Shown here piece by piece: positions 1 through 5,607 of a stretch of DNA of 6,953 bases. The position numbers and the translations under genes are program-made. The notes beneath the pieces are model-generated. The model ran no database searches and had not been told where the DNA came from. It saw nothing but the letters and a program-made list of their open reading frames with translations. The number at the start of each line of letters is the position of its first letter. Positions within the stretch are counted from its first letter, which is position 1. The DNA comes from an uncultured Clostridia bacterium (lineage in GTDB: Bacteria > Bacillota > Clostridia > Oscillospirales > Ruminococcaceae): positions 1-6,953 of the forward strand of contig CAMDZU010000071.1 in the NCBI GenBank assembly GCA_945910715.1, in the 5' to 3' direction.

Positions 1-193
1 TGATTTCAAGCTCGCCACCGAGGACAAGCTGGAGCCTCACAACAGAGAGGGCTATCAGAGCGGAAACTGGATTGTACTTGACTACATTGATGTTATCGTA
101 CACGTTTTCCACACCGAAACAAGAGAGTTCTACGACCTTGAAAGACTGTGGGCGGACGGGGAAATAATAAATATTGAAGAATTTTTGAAATAA
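1..193 (+). CDS. rsfS: Ribosomal silencing factor RsfS, C-terminal part (5' end outside window)
   Basis: The reading frame begins at base 2 and gives 63 residues before TAA at 191-193. The stretch containing NWIVLDYIDVIVHVF and FYDLERLWADGE is the typical C-terminal half of the RsfS/DUF143 (Iojap) family. RsfS binds ribosomal protein uL14 on the large subunit and blocks subunit joining when nutrients are short; this is family knowledge. The N-terminal half lies upstream of the window, so gene length and start cannot be judged. In B. subtilis the homologue yqeL sits in the cluster that also contains yqeG, and a yqeG homologue lies just downstream here. No terminator separates it from rpsU, so read-through is possible, but rpsU has its own strong promoter directly after this stop codon. 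The frame is intact. Confidence 0.93.
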   Translation, partial: DFKLATEDKLEPHNREGYQSGNWIVLDYIDVIVHVFHTETREFYDLERLWADGEIINIEEFLK

Positions 194-196
194 TAC

Positions 197-225
197 TTGA
201 CAAGTGAAATATTATAATGTATAAT
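197..225 (+). promoter_or_regulatory. Perfect-consensus vegetative promoter for rpsU
   Basis: TTGACA at 197-202 and TATAAT at 220-225 are separated by exactly 17 bases, matching the SigA (sigma-70) consensus at every position. A second TATAAT at 213-218 lies too close to the -35 box to use it. Transcription should start near 232, giving a leader of about 75 bases before rpsU. High constitutive expression is the inference. Confidence 0.88.
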
Positions 226-281
226 ATTTGTTGAGCATTTCTATTTTGTTATGCGTCACTACTTTTAATGTAGATAACCTG

Positions 282-302
282 TGCCGTAAGGCAAAGGGAG
301 GG
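282..302 (+). promoter_or_regulatory. Leader hairpin and ribosome binding site of rpsU
   Basis: TGCC (282-285) pairs with GGCA (290-293) around the loop GTAA, a GNRA-type tetraloop. The Shine-Dalgarno sequence GGGAGGG follows at 296-302, six bases before the ATG at 309. The short stem sits immediately upstream of the binding site without covering it. Further upstream, CTAC (259-262) can pair weakly with GTAG (270-273). Whether this is a regulatory leader, for example one bound by bS21, is only a possibility. Confidence 0.5.
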
Positions 303-308
303 ATATAG

Positions 309-485
309 ATGGCAGAAATTCGTCTTGGTAAAAACGAAACATTGGACACAGCTTTAAAGCGTTTCAAACGTTCATGCGCAAGAGACGGCGTTCTCGCTGA
401 GGTTCGTAAAAGAGAACATTACGAAAAGCCTTCGGTAAAGCGCAAGAAGAAGTCCGAAGCTGCTCGTAAACGCAAGTTTAAGTAA
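309..485 (+). CDS. rpsU: Small ribosomal subunit protein bS21
   Basis: This gene encodes 58 residues, the usual bS21 length. The sequence begins [20 protein letters not shown] and continues [21 protein letters not shown], ending in a Lys/Arg-rich tail ([15 protein letters not shown]). bS21 sits on the 30S platform near the 3' end of 16S rRNA and assists initiation; this is family knowledge. The basic tail fits RNA binding. The start is set by GGGAGGG six bases upstream. The gene is monocistronic in appearance, with a consensus promoter in front and a strong hairpin terminator behind. Homology-poor methods may miss it because it is short, but the identification is unambiguous. Confidence 0.96.
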   Translation: MAEIRLGKNETLDTALKRFKRSCARDGVLAEVRKREHYEKPSVKRKKKSEAARKRKFK

Positions 486-506
486 TATTTACTTACAAAA
501 ATGATG

Positions 507-540
507 TAAGCGGGCGTAACGTCCGCTTATTCGTTTTTTT
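507..540 (+). terminator. Intrinsic terminator after rpsU
   Basis: A 10-pair stem (507-516 with 520-529, one G-U pair) closes a TAA loop and is followed by a T-rich tail ending in seven T at 534-540. It lies 21 bases after the rpsU stop. Confidence 0.88.
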
Positions 541-576
541 ACGGGCTAATTTATGCTTGATTAAAGGAGCTTTCCT

Positions 577-1077
577 ATGCTTTTCCGACCCCATATATGG
601 ATAAAAAACGTTCTTGCCATCGACAGGGCTTTTGTTGAAAAATACGGCTTTAAGGGCTTTATTCTCGACCTTGACAACACCCTTTCAATGCACGGAAATC
701 CTGCCGCCGAAAACGGAATTTTCGAGTGGCTGGACAGTATGAGAGAGCTTGGCGTTAAAATGGTCATTGTTTCTAACAATACAAAAAAGCGTGTTGCTCC
801 CCTTGCGGCAAAGCTGGGGCTTCCCTTTTTCTCCTTCGGCTGCAAGCCCTTGCCCTTGGGAATAAACAAGGCGAAAAAGCTTATGGGGCTTCCGAGAAAG
901 GAAATTGCCGTTATAGGCGACCAGATTTTCACCGATGTGCTTGGCGGCAATGTTTCGGGAATAAGGACCGTCCTTGTGGAGCCCTTTCATTTGGAGGACA
1001 AGTTGGGCTTCCGCTTCAAGAGAAAGCTGGAAAGCATATTTTTCAAGCGAGATTACTCAAAGCTTGAACGTAAATAA
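577..1077 (+). CDS. YqeG family HAD-type phosphatase
   Basis: At 166 residues this has the usual length of YqeG-family (HAD superfamily, subclass IIIA) proteins. All four HAD motifs are visible: motif I DLDNTL with the Asp nucleophile D31 and acid/base D33; motif II VSNN with S66; the Lys of motif III at K90 in CKPLP; and motif IV GDQIFTD with D115 and D120 for magnesium. The N-terminal LFRPHIWIKNV is typical of the family. A phosphatase is expected, but the physiological substrate is not established to my knowledge. The start is supported by AAAGGAG at 563-569. The gene follows the rpsU terminator and opens a run of four closely spaced plus-strand genes; the next starts 14 bases after its stop. 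I find no convincing promoter between 541 and 576. In B. subtilis yqeG heads the cluster leading to yqeH, aroE and rsfS. Confidence 0.92.
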   Translation: MLFRPHIWIKNVLAIDRAFVEKYGFKGFILDLDNTLSMHGNPAAENGIFEWLDSMRELGVKMVIVSNNTKKRVAPLAAKLGLPFFSFGCKPLPLGINKAKKLMGLPRKEIAVIGDQIFTDVLGGNVSGIRTVLVEPFHLEDKLGFRFKRKLESIFFKRDYSKLERK

Positions 1078-1091
1078 GAAAGGTTGATTTT

Positions 1092-1940
1092 ATGGCTGTT
1101 TCATTCGGACCGGGCGGAAATTCCGAAAGCTTCGGCAAGAGAAAATTCCCCGAGGCGCTGCCTGAATATCTTAAATCCATGAACCTTAACGGCTACGAGG
1201 TGGAATGCGGCAGAGGGGTACGAATTTCCGAAAAGACCTATTCCCTGCTGCCAAAGCTTGCAAAGGAAAACGGCATTACAATTTCCCTCCACACTCCATA
1301 TTTTATTTCCCTTTCGGGAACTGTTGAGGAAACAAGGCTGAAAAGCGTTGAATACATCTACGAATCCGCAAAGGCGGCAAATGCGCTGGGTGCGGAGAAA
1401 ATTGTTGTTCATTCGGGCTCATGTGCGAAAATAAGCCGTGAAGAGGCGTTGGCGCTTGCAAAGGACAGTCTGCAAAGGGCGCAGCAAAGGCTTGACGCCG
1501 AGGGACTTTCGGGCATAAGAATCTGCCCTGAAACAATGGGCAAGATAAATCAGTTAGGCACTCTTGACGAGGTAATCGAGCTTTGCCTTACAGACGAAAG
1601 ATTTCTCCCCTGTGTTGACTTCGGACATCTTAACGCAAGGACGCTGGGCGGCATTAAAACAAAAGCCGATTATGGGGAAATTCTTGATAAAATCGAAAAC
1701 AAGCTTGGCTTTGAGCGGTTAAAGAATTTCCACGTTCATTTCAGTAAGATTGAATATTCGGCAGGGGGCGAAAAATGCCACCTTACCTTCGAAGACGATA
1801 AGTTCGGTCCTGCCTATGAGCCACTTATGGAGCTGTTTGCGGAGCGTGGACTTGAGCCGTCCATAATCTGCGAAAGCGCAGGAACACAGGCGGAGGACGC
1901 CGCCGCAATGTGCGCATATTTTTACAAAATCAGAGGATAA
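1092..1940 (+). CDS. Endonuclease IV-like TIM-barrel protein (AP endonuclease family 2)
   Basis: The 282-residue protein matches the Nfo/AP endonuclease 2 fold. Candidate metal ligands appear in the expected order: H67 (SLHTPYF), H107 (VVHSG), E147 (CPETMG), D176 and H179 (CVDFGHLNA), H216 (HVHFSK), H230 and E261 (IICESAG). In E. coli endonuclease IV these correspond to H69, H109, E145, D179, H182, H216, H231 and E261. The ninth ligand, D229 of the D-x-H pair, is not evident: the local sequence is GEKCH, placing K228 near that position. This resembles a clostridial and archaeal Nfo-like subfamily with an HFSKIEY...GEKxH motif. DNA repair at abasic sites is plausible, but sugar isomerases share the fold. 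The start is supported by GAAAGG at 1078-1083. The aroQ gene begins four bases after its stop, and its last codons contain the aroQ ribosome binding site, suggesting translational coupling. Confidence 0.85.
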   Translation: MAVSFGPGGNSESFGKRKFPEALPEYLKSMNLNGYEVECGRGVRISEKTYSLLPKLAKENGITISLHTPYFISLSGTVEETRLKSVEYIYESAKAANALGAEKIVVHSGSCAKISREEALALAKDSLQRAQQRLDAEGLSGIRICPETMGKINQLGTLDEVIELCLTDERFLPCVDFGHLNARTLGGIKTKADYGEILDKIENKLGFERLKNFHVHFSKIEYSAGGEKCHLTFEDDKFGPAYEPLMELFAERGLEPSIICESAGTQAEDAAAMCAYFYKIRG

Positions 1941-1944
1941 TAAA

Positions 1945-2379
1945 ATGGATATACTGATTATAAACGGACCAAACCTTAATTTACTGGGCTTCCGTGAGCC
2001 GGGAATTTACGGAAACGATACCCTTGACAGCATTAACGCCGAAATAGCGAAAAAAGCAAAGCTGCTTGATTTTGACGTGGAGTTTTTCCAGTCAAACCAC
2101 GAGGGAGCAATCATAGACAAGCTTCACGAGGCAAGAAACACCAAAAAGGGCGTTATTCTCAACGCAGGGGCTTATACCCATTACAGCTACGCAATCCGTG
2201 ACGCTATTGCCGCAATAAAAATCCCCGTTGTGGAGGTGCACCTGTCAAACGTTGACAACCGTGAGGAATTCCGCAGGGAATCGGTAATTGCTCCCGTTTG
2301 TGCGGGAAGTATTTCCGGCTTCGGCAAAAACAGCTATATACTGGGACTTTACGGTCTTAGAACGGCTATAAAGAATTAA
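1945..2379 (+). CDS. aroQ: 3-Dehydroquinate dehydratase, type II
   Basis: At 144 residues this is a standard type II dehydroquinase, which converts 3-dehydroquinate to 3-dehydroshikimate in the shikimate pathway and forms dodecamers; that is family knowledge. Visible signatures are NGPNLNLLG at 7-15, the lid REPGIYG with R17 and catalytic Y22, FQSNHEG at 48-54, NAGAYTHYS from N73, EVHLSN with catalytic H99, and FRRESVIAP with R110. All catalytic residues are present. The start codon follows AGAGGA at 1932-1937, inside the last codons of the upstream gene. The Xaa-Pro peptidase gene follows 18 bases later. The order aroQ-peptidase-efp matches yqhS-yqhT-efp of B. subtilis, which supports the assignment and indicates an old conserved neighbourhood. 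No other aromatic biosynthesis genes are in the window. Confidence 0.97.
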   Translation: MDILIINGPNLNLLGFREPGIYGNDTLDSINAEIAKKAKLLDFDVEFFQSNHEGAIIDKLHEARNTKKGVILNAGAYTHYSYAIRDAIAAIKIPVVEVHLSNVDNREEFRRESVIAPVCAGSISGFGKNSYILGLYGLRTAIKN

Positions 2380-2397
2380 GGCTTTCGGGAGAAATTT

Positions 2398-3465
2398 ATG
2401 AGCGTTTTAAAGGAAATTCAAAAGCAGCTCCGCAGCCAAAGACACATTGCCCTTATTACAAGCGACATTAACAGGCAGTATGCAACGGGCTTCAAATCCT
2501 CGGCAGGAGTGGCGGTAATTACCCATGACGAGGGCTTTCTGATAATAGATGCACGCTATCACGAAAAGGCAAGCGAGCAGGTTGAGGGCTTTCACGTTAT
2601 TTTAATGCAGGACCTGAACAAGCAGCTTGAACGCATTTTTGAGGAATACGACGCAAACCTTGTTTCAATCGAAAACAAGACAATGACCGTTTCCGAGCTT
2701 AGAAGTTATACTGAGCGTTTCGGGAATGTTGAGTTTGACTCCTCTGACTGGCTTTCGGACGTTATCGGCAAGCTGAGGATAATCAAAACCGAGGAGGAAA
2801 TTTCAAAGATTCAGTCGGCGCAGAAAATTGCAGAGGCGGCTTTCTCAAAGCTTATTTCCAAGCTAAAGGCAGGAATGACCGAAAAGCAGGTTGCTACCGC
2901 ACTTGACTTCTATATGATGGATTCAGGGGCAGACGACCTTTCCTTTGATACTATTGCGGCTTCGGGAAAAAATTCCGCCTGCCCTCACGCAGTACCCACA
3001 AGCAAGCCCCTTGAGGACGGAGATTTCCTTACGCTGGATTTCGGCGCAGTGGTTGACGGCTACCATTCGGATATGACAAGAACTGTCTGCATAGGCAAGC
3101 CAACCGATGAAATGCGTGATGTTTACAATGCGGTGTGGGGGGCAAATACGGACGCATTAAAGGCAGTCCGTGCAGGAATTACCTGCAAGCTTCTTGACAG
3201 CGTTGCTCGCTCAACTCTTGAAGCGTGGAGTCTTGACAAATATTTCACCCACAGCTTAGGACACGGAGTGGGGCTTGAAATTCACGAGGCGCCTGCAGTA
3301 TCCGCCAAAAGCGATACAACTCTCCACGAGGGCATGATAATCACAATCGAGCCGGGAGTTTACATTCCCCACAGATTCGGCGTGCGCATTGAGGATATGT
3401 GCGTTGTCACAAAGGACGGCTGCCGCAACCTTACAAACACTCCAAAGTCCTTGATTTATATTTAA
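2398..3465 (+). CDS. Xaa-Pro aminopeptidase/dipeptidase, M24 family (YqhT-like)
   Basis: The 355-residue protein has the two-domain M24B layout: a creatinase-type N-terminal domain (about 5-125) and a C-terminal pita-bread metallopeptidase domain (about 135-350). The five metal ligands are all present: D214 (LTLDFGA), D225 (YHSDMTRT), H289 (SLGHGVGLEIHE), E318 (TIEPGVY) and E332 (RIEDM). H197 in CPHAVP and H296 match residues usually found around the active site. The enzyme is expected to be cytosolic and to remove N-terminal residues preceding proline; there is no signal peptide. Whether it is an aminopeptidase or prolidase cannot be told from sequence alone. GGGAGA at 2387-2392 supports the start. 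It lies directly before efp, as in B. subtilis; linking Xaa-Pro turnover to EF-P, which aids polyproline synthesis, is only suggestive. Confidence 0.94.
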   Translation: MSVLKEIQKQLRSQRHIALITSDINRQYATGFKSSAGVAVITHDEGFLIIDARYHEKASEQVEGFHVILMQDLNKQLERIFEEYDANLVSIENKTMTVSELRSYTERFGNVEFDSSDWLSDVIGKLRIIKTEEEISKIQSAQKIAEAAFSKLISKLKAGMTEKQVATALDFYMMDSGADDLSFDTIAASGKNSACPHAVPTSKPLEDGDFLTLDFGAVVDGYHSDMTRTVCIGKPTDEMRDVYNAVWGANTDALKAVRAGITCKLLDSVARSTLEAWSLDKYFTHSLGHGVGLEIHEAPAVSAKSDTTLHEGMIITIEPGVYIPHRFGVRIEDMCVVTKDGCRNLTNTPKSLIYI

Positions 3466-3603
3466 TAGATACAGTTTTTTACAAAAAAATAAGACTATTT
3501 TTGAAAAATATAAAGAAATTTTGCTAAAACACTTGCAATTGTGCGGAAAATAAGGTAAAATATAAAAGATAATTATAACAAATTTTCTGGAGGATTATTA
3601 AAT
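3466..3603 (+). promoter_or_regulatory. AT-rich intergenic region with the efp promoter
   Basis: TTGCAA at 3533-3538 and TAAAAT at 3556-3561 are 17 bases apart, a good vegetative promoter. A- and T-tracts at 3475-3528 lie just upstream and could act as an UP element. Transcription should begin near 3568. The ribosome binding site GGAGG is at 3589-3593. I see no GC-bearing terminator after the peptidase gene, so read-through from upstream is likely too. Confidence 0.65.
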
Positions 3604-4167
3604 ATGATTACAGCAGGCGATTTCAGAAACGGTATGACCTTTGAAGAAGACGGACAGGTAATGCAGGTTATCGAATTCCAGCATGTTAAGCCCGGCAAAG
3701 GCGCCGCTTTCGTAAGAACCAAGACAAGAAACGTATTGACAGGCGCAGTAGTTGAAAAGTCCTACAACCCGACAGCCAAGTTCCCAACCGCTTTCGTTGA
3801 AAGAAAGGATATGGAATACAGCTACGAGGACGGCGACCTTTACTACTTCATGGACAGCGAAACCTACGAGCAGGTTCCGATCAACAAGCACGAAGTAGGC
3901 GACAACTTCAAGTTCGTTAAGGAAAATATGGTTTGCAAGGTACTTTCCTACAAGGGCAAGGTATTCGGCGTTGAACCTCCCAACTTCGTTGAGCTGGAAG
4001 TAACACAGACAGACCCGGGCTTCAAGGGCGACACAGCTACCAACGCTACAAAGCCTGCTACTCTTGAAACAGGCGCAGAAATCAGAGTTCCTCTGTTCAT
4101 TGATATCGGCGACGTTATCCGTATCGACACAAGAACAGGCGAATATATGGAACGTGCAAACAAGTGA
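3604..4167 (+). CDS. efp: Translation elongation factor P
   Basis: At 187 residues this is full-length EF-P, which binds between the ribosomal P and E sites and relieves stalling at consecutive prolines; this is family knowledge. The N-terminal KOW-like domain (about 1-62) carries the tip loop [10 protein letters not shown] with K32, the position modified in other bacteria (5-aminopentanol in B. subtilis). Two OB-type domains follow at about 65-125 and 130-185. The C-terminal signature [20 protein letters not shown] is present. No EF-P modification gene such as epmA, epmB or a YmfI-type reductase is visible here, so the form of K32 is unknown. A strong GGAGG ten bases upstream and a dedicated promoter predict high expression. 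A hairpin terminator follows, then a gene for an acidic zinc-ribbon protein. Confidence 0.97.
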   Translation: MITAGDFRNGMTFEEDGQVMQVIEFQHVKPGKGAAFVRTKTRNVLTGAVVEKSYNPTAKFPTAFVERKDMEYSYEDGDLYYFMDSETYEQVPINKHEVGDNFKFVKENMVCKVLSYKGKVFGVEPPNFVELEVTQTDPGFKGDTATNATKPATLETGAEIRVPLFIDIGDVIRIDTRTGEYMERANK

Positions 4168-4175
4168 TTAAACTT

Positions 4176-4210
4176 TTCGGCTGACCGGGGTTCTGTTCAG
4201 CCGAATTTTT
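4176..4210 (+). terminator. Intrinsic terminator after efp
   Basis: TTCGGCTGA (4176-4184) pairs perfectly with TCAGCCGAA (4197-4205), a nine-pair stem around a 12-base loop, followed by five T at 4206-4210. The short T-run suggests partial termination, allowing some read-through into the gene at 4231, which lacks an obvious promoter of its own. Confidence 0.75.
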
Positions 4211-4230
4211 CACAGAAAGGAAGTAAAATT

Positions 4231-4653
4231 ATGGCTATGACAATTCCCGAAAAGGTATCATTTATCAAGGGTCTTGCAGAGGGACTTAACCTTGACGACA
4301 ACACAAAGGAAGGCAAGATTATCCTTGCAATGCTGGACGTACTCAACGATATTGCTCTTGACCTTGAAGAGGTTGACGAGGACCTTGACGAAATGGCAGA
4401 GGTACTGTCCGACGTTGAGGAAAGCGTTTACGACCTTGAGGACGAGGTTTACGGCGAGGACGAAGACGACGAAGATGAGGACGACGAGGACGAGGAATAC
4501 GACGAGGATCTGTACGAAGTAACCTGCCCGAGCTGCAACAATGCAGTTGTTGTTGACTACGACGTATTAAGCCAGGGCGAAATCGACTGTCCCAACTGCG
4601 GCGAAAAGCTGGAATTTGTTCTTGACGAGGACGACGAGGACATTGACGAATAA
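4231..4653 (+). CDS. Acidic zinc-ribbon protein, CD1247 N-terminal domain-like
   Basis: This 140-residue protein has three parts. Residues 1-65 are a helical domain (IPEKVSFIKGLAEGLNL followed by a heptad-like LDVLNDIALDLEEVDEDL) resembling the CD1247 N-terminal domain of Clostridia. Residues 69-96 are an almost purely acidic linker. Residues 96-130 form a zinc ribbon with C99-x2-C102 and C120-x2-C123, and an acidic tail follows. By my count 55 residues are Asp or Glu, against five Lys and no Arg. The function is unknown. The ribbon could bind zinc and the acidic tracts could mimic nucleic acid or bind basic proteins, but that is inference. The start is supported by AAAGGAAG at 4215-4222; a second in-frame ATG at 4237 is possible. 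It follows efp across a modest terminator, so it is probably co-transcribed by read-through. Confidence 0.85.
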   Translation: MAMTIPEKVSFIKGLAEGLNLDDNTKEGKIILAMLDVLNDIALDLEEVDEDLDEMAEVLSDVEESVYDLEDEVYGEDEDDEDEDDEDEEYDEDLYEVTCPSCNNAVVVDYDVLSQGEIDCPNCGEKLEFVLDEDDEDIDE

Positions 4654-4659
4654 AAACTG

Positions 4660-4688
4660 TTGACAAAAAGCAAAAACAGTAATATAAT
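4660..4688 (+). promoter_or_regulatory. Perfect-consensus vegetative promoter of the FMN riboswitch-ribU transcript
   Basis: TTGACA at 4660-4665 and TATAAT at 4683-4688 are 17 bases apart, an exact SigA consensus. The start site should fall near 4695, just before helix P1 of the riboswitch. An inverted repeat ACTGTT (4656-4661) / AACAGT (4675-4680) spans the -35 box and spacer. Confidence 0.9.
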
Positions 4689-4697
4689 AATAGAGTA

Positions 4698-4809
4698 ATC
4701 TGTTTCAGGGCGGAGTGCAATTCTCCACTGGCGGTAAAGTCCGCGAGCCTTATGGCCGATTCGGTGAAATTCCGAAACCAACGGTATAGTCCGGATGAAA
4801 GAATCAGAT
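4698..4809 (+). ncRNA. FMN riboswitch aptamer (RFN element)
   Basis: The conserved RFN blocks are all present in order: TCAGGGCGG (4705-4713), GGCGGTAAAGTCCGCGAGCC (4730-4749), a variable arm, TCGGTGAAATTCCG, and ACGGTATAGTCCGGATGAAAG. Helix P1 forms between 4698-4706 (ATCTGTTTC) and 4801-4809 (GAATCAGAT) with one T-T mismatch. FMN binding closes P1 and, in this class, turns off riboflavin synthesis or uptake genes. The downstream gene is ribU, which agrees. Confidence 0.96.
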
Positions 4810-4837
4810 GCCGAGAATATCTGCATTTGTACGCCCT
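4802..4837 (+). promoter_or_regulatory. Candidate antiterminator of the FMN riboswitch
   Basis: Two pairings compete with the ligand-bound fold. AATCAGAT (4802-4809), the 3' strand of P1, can pair with ATCTGCATT (4819-4827) around one bulged C. AGGGCG (4707-4712) in the aptamer core can pair with CGCCCT (4832-4837), the start of the terminator's left arm. The second pairing encloses the first, so both can coexist as one antiterminated fold when FMN is absent. This is a hand-folded model. Confidence 0.5.
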
Positions 4838-4878
4838 TGTATTATTGCATCTACGGTGCAATAACCAAGGGCTTTTTT
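4833..4878 (+). terminator. Riboswitch-controlled intrinsic terminator
   Basis: GCCCTTG (4833-4839) pairs with CAAGGGC (4866-4872), and TTATTGCA (4842-4849) with TGCAATAA (4857-4864), separated by a small internal loop. Six T follow at 4873-4878. It lies between the aptamer and the ribU start, so it is the expression platform: transcription attenuation rather than translation control. Confidence 0.92.
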
Positions 4879-4911
4879 CATTTCCTCGCCCAAAGCACTT
4901 ACGATTTTTTC

Positions 4912-4920
4912 AGAGGAAGG
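4912..4920 (+). promoter_or_regulatory. Ribosome binding site fixing the ribU start
   Basis: AGGAAGG at 4914-4920 lies nine bases before ATG 4930. The in-frame ATG at 4795 is inside the aptamer and has no such site, and the extra 45 residues would encode riboswitch and terminator bases. Confidence 0.85.
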
Positions 4921-4929
4921 AAAAACACA

Positions 4930-5526
4930 ATGGTTACAGCAACAAAAATCTTCAGCGCAAAGAAAATCACAGTCACGGCAATTATGGCGGCGTTATCAAC
5001 GGTGCTTATGTTTATAAGCTTTCCGCTGCCAACCCTTATCCCTGCGTTCATCAAAATGGACTTTTCGGAGCTGCCTGCCCTTATTACCTCTTTCGTAATT
5101 TCACCAGTTGCCGGAGTGGTGGTCTGCCTTGTTAAGAATCTCATTAACGTTCTCTTTACCACAACGGGCGGCGTAGGCGAGCTTGCAAACTTCATTTTAG
5201 GCGCAGTTATGGTGTTCCCTGCAGGAATGATTTACAAGTACCGCAAAAGCCGTGTAACAGCCCTTATCGGCTGTGCAGTAGGCTCGGTAGTAATGGCGGT
5301 ATGCAGCATTTTCATCAACTACTACGTTACATACCCGTTCTACACCGCATTTATGCCTATGGAAGCAATTATAGGTATGTACCGGGCGATAAACCCCAAT
5401 GTGGAAAATCTCTGGGACGCTCTTATCTGGTTCAATATGCCCTTCACCTTCTGCAAGGGCGCAGCAGTTTCCGCAATTACATTCCTTGTTTATAAGCCCC
5501 TTTCCAAGGCGCTCAAAACCCTTTAA
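4930..5526 (+). CDS. ribU: Riboflavin ECF transporter substrate-binding subunit RibU
   Basis: From the chosen start the protein has 198 residues, normal for an ECF S component. About six membrane segments can be drawn (roughly 13-31, 36-56, 57-75, 83-103, 109-132 and 163-188). RibU signatures include KMDFSELPAL at 42-51, the segment FTTTGGVGELANFILGAVMV at 76-95, and INYYVTYPFY at 129-138. A17-x3-A21 in the first helix fits the AxxxA motif that S components use to contact EcfT. RibU captures riboflavin and works with a shared energizing module (EcfA, EcfA', EcfT), which is not encoded here. That is usual for group II ECF transporters. Expression is controlled by the FMN riboswitch upstream: high FMN should stop transcription before the gene. 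A strong terminator follows, so it is monocistronic. Confidence 0.95.
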   Translation: MVTATKIFSAKKITVTAIMAALSTVLMFISFPLPTLIPAFIKMDFSELPALITSFVISPVAGVVVCLVKNLINVLFTTTGGVGELANFILGAVMVFPAGMIYKYRKSRVTALIGCAVGSVVMAVCSIFINYYVTYPFYTAFMPMEAIIGMYRAINPNVENLWDALIWFNMPFTFCKGAAVSAITFLVYKPLSKALKTL

Positions 5527-5532
5527 TATTTC

Positions 5533-5569
5533 AACTGCCGTAAGCTTAAAAGTTTATGGCAGTTTTTTT
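5533..5569 (+). terminator. Intrinsic terminator after ribU
   Basis: AACTGCCGTAAGCT (5533-5546) pairs with AGTTTATGGCAGTT (5551-5564), a 14-pair stem with two G-U pairs and a TAAA loop. A run of seven T ends at 5569. This isolates ribU from the next gene. Confidence 0.9.
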
Positions 5570-5580
5570 GAAGTTTTTGC

Positions 5581-5607
5581 TAAAGTTATTTATTTTTCCG
5601 CCGATAT
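5581..5607 (+). promoter_or_regulatory. Sigma-D (sigma-28/FliA-type) promoter, exact consensus
   Basis: TAAA at 5581-5584 and GCCGATAT at 5600-5607 are separated by 15 bases. This equals the B. subtilis SigD consensus TAAA-N15-GCCGATAT in both boxes and spacing. The -35 box even continues as TAAAGTT, as in enterobacterial FliA promoters. Transcription should begin near 5613-5615, leaving a leader of about 40 bases. A SigA-type TATAAT overlaps at 5605-5610, but its -35 position (AAAGTT, 5582-5587) is poor. Confidence 0.82.

Noticed and set aside
530..557. Possible promoter TTCGTT-16-TATGCT before the YqeG gene
   Set aside because: The -35 is poor and overlaps the terminator T-tract; evidence is too weak to call.
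561..990. Long minus-strand frames opposite the YqeG gene
   Set aside because: They lack family features and overlap a fully recognised gene with intact catalytic motifs.
3475..3510. A/T palindromes after the Xaa-Pro peptidase gene as a terminator
   Set aside because: The stems (T6/A6 and TATTTTT/AAAAATA) have no G-C pairs, the second leaves a one-base loop, and no T-run follows.
4274..4861. Other-frame and minus-strand open frames over the acidic protein gene and riboswitch
   Set aside because: GAC/GAG-rich coding DNA opens the other frames; the products are Arg/Thr- or Ser-rich low-complexity sequence.
4795..4929. Upstream in-frame ATG extending RibU by 45 residues
   Set aside because: It starts within the FMN aptamer and runs through the terminator hairpin, has no ribosome binding site, and would make RibU longer than its family. 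ATG 4930 has a good site.
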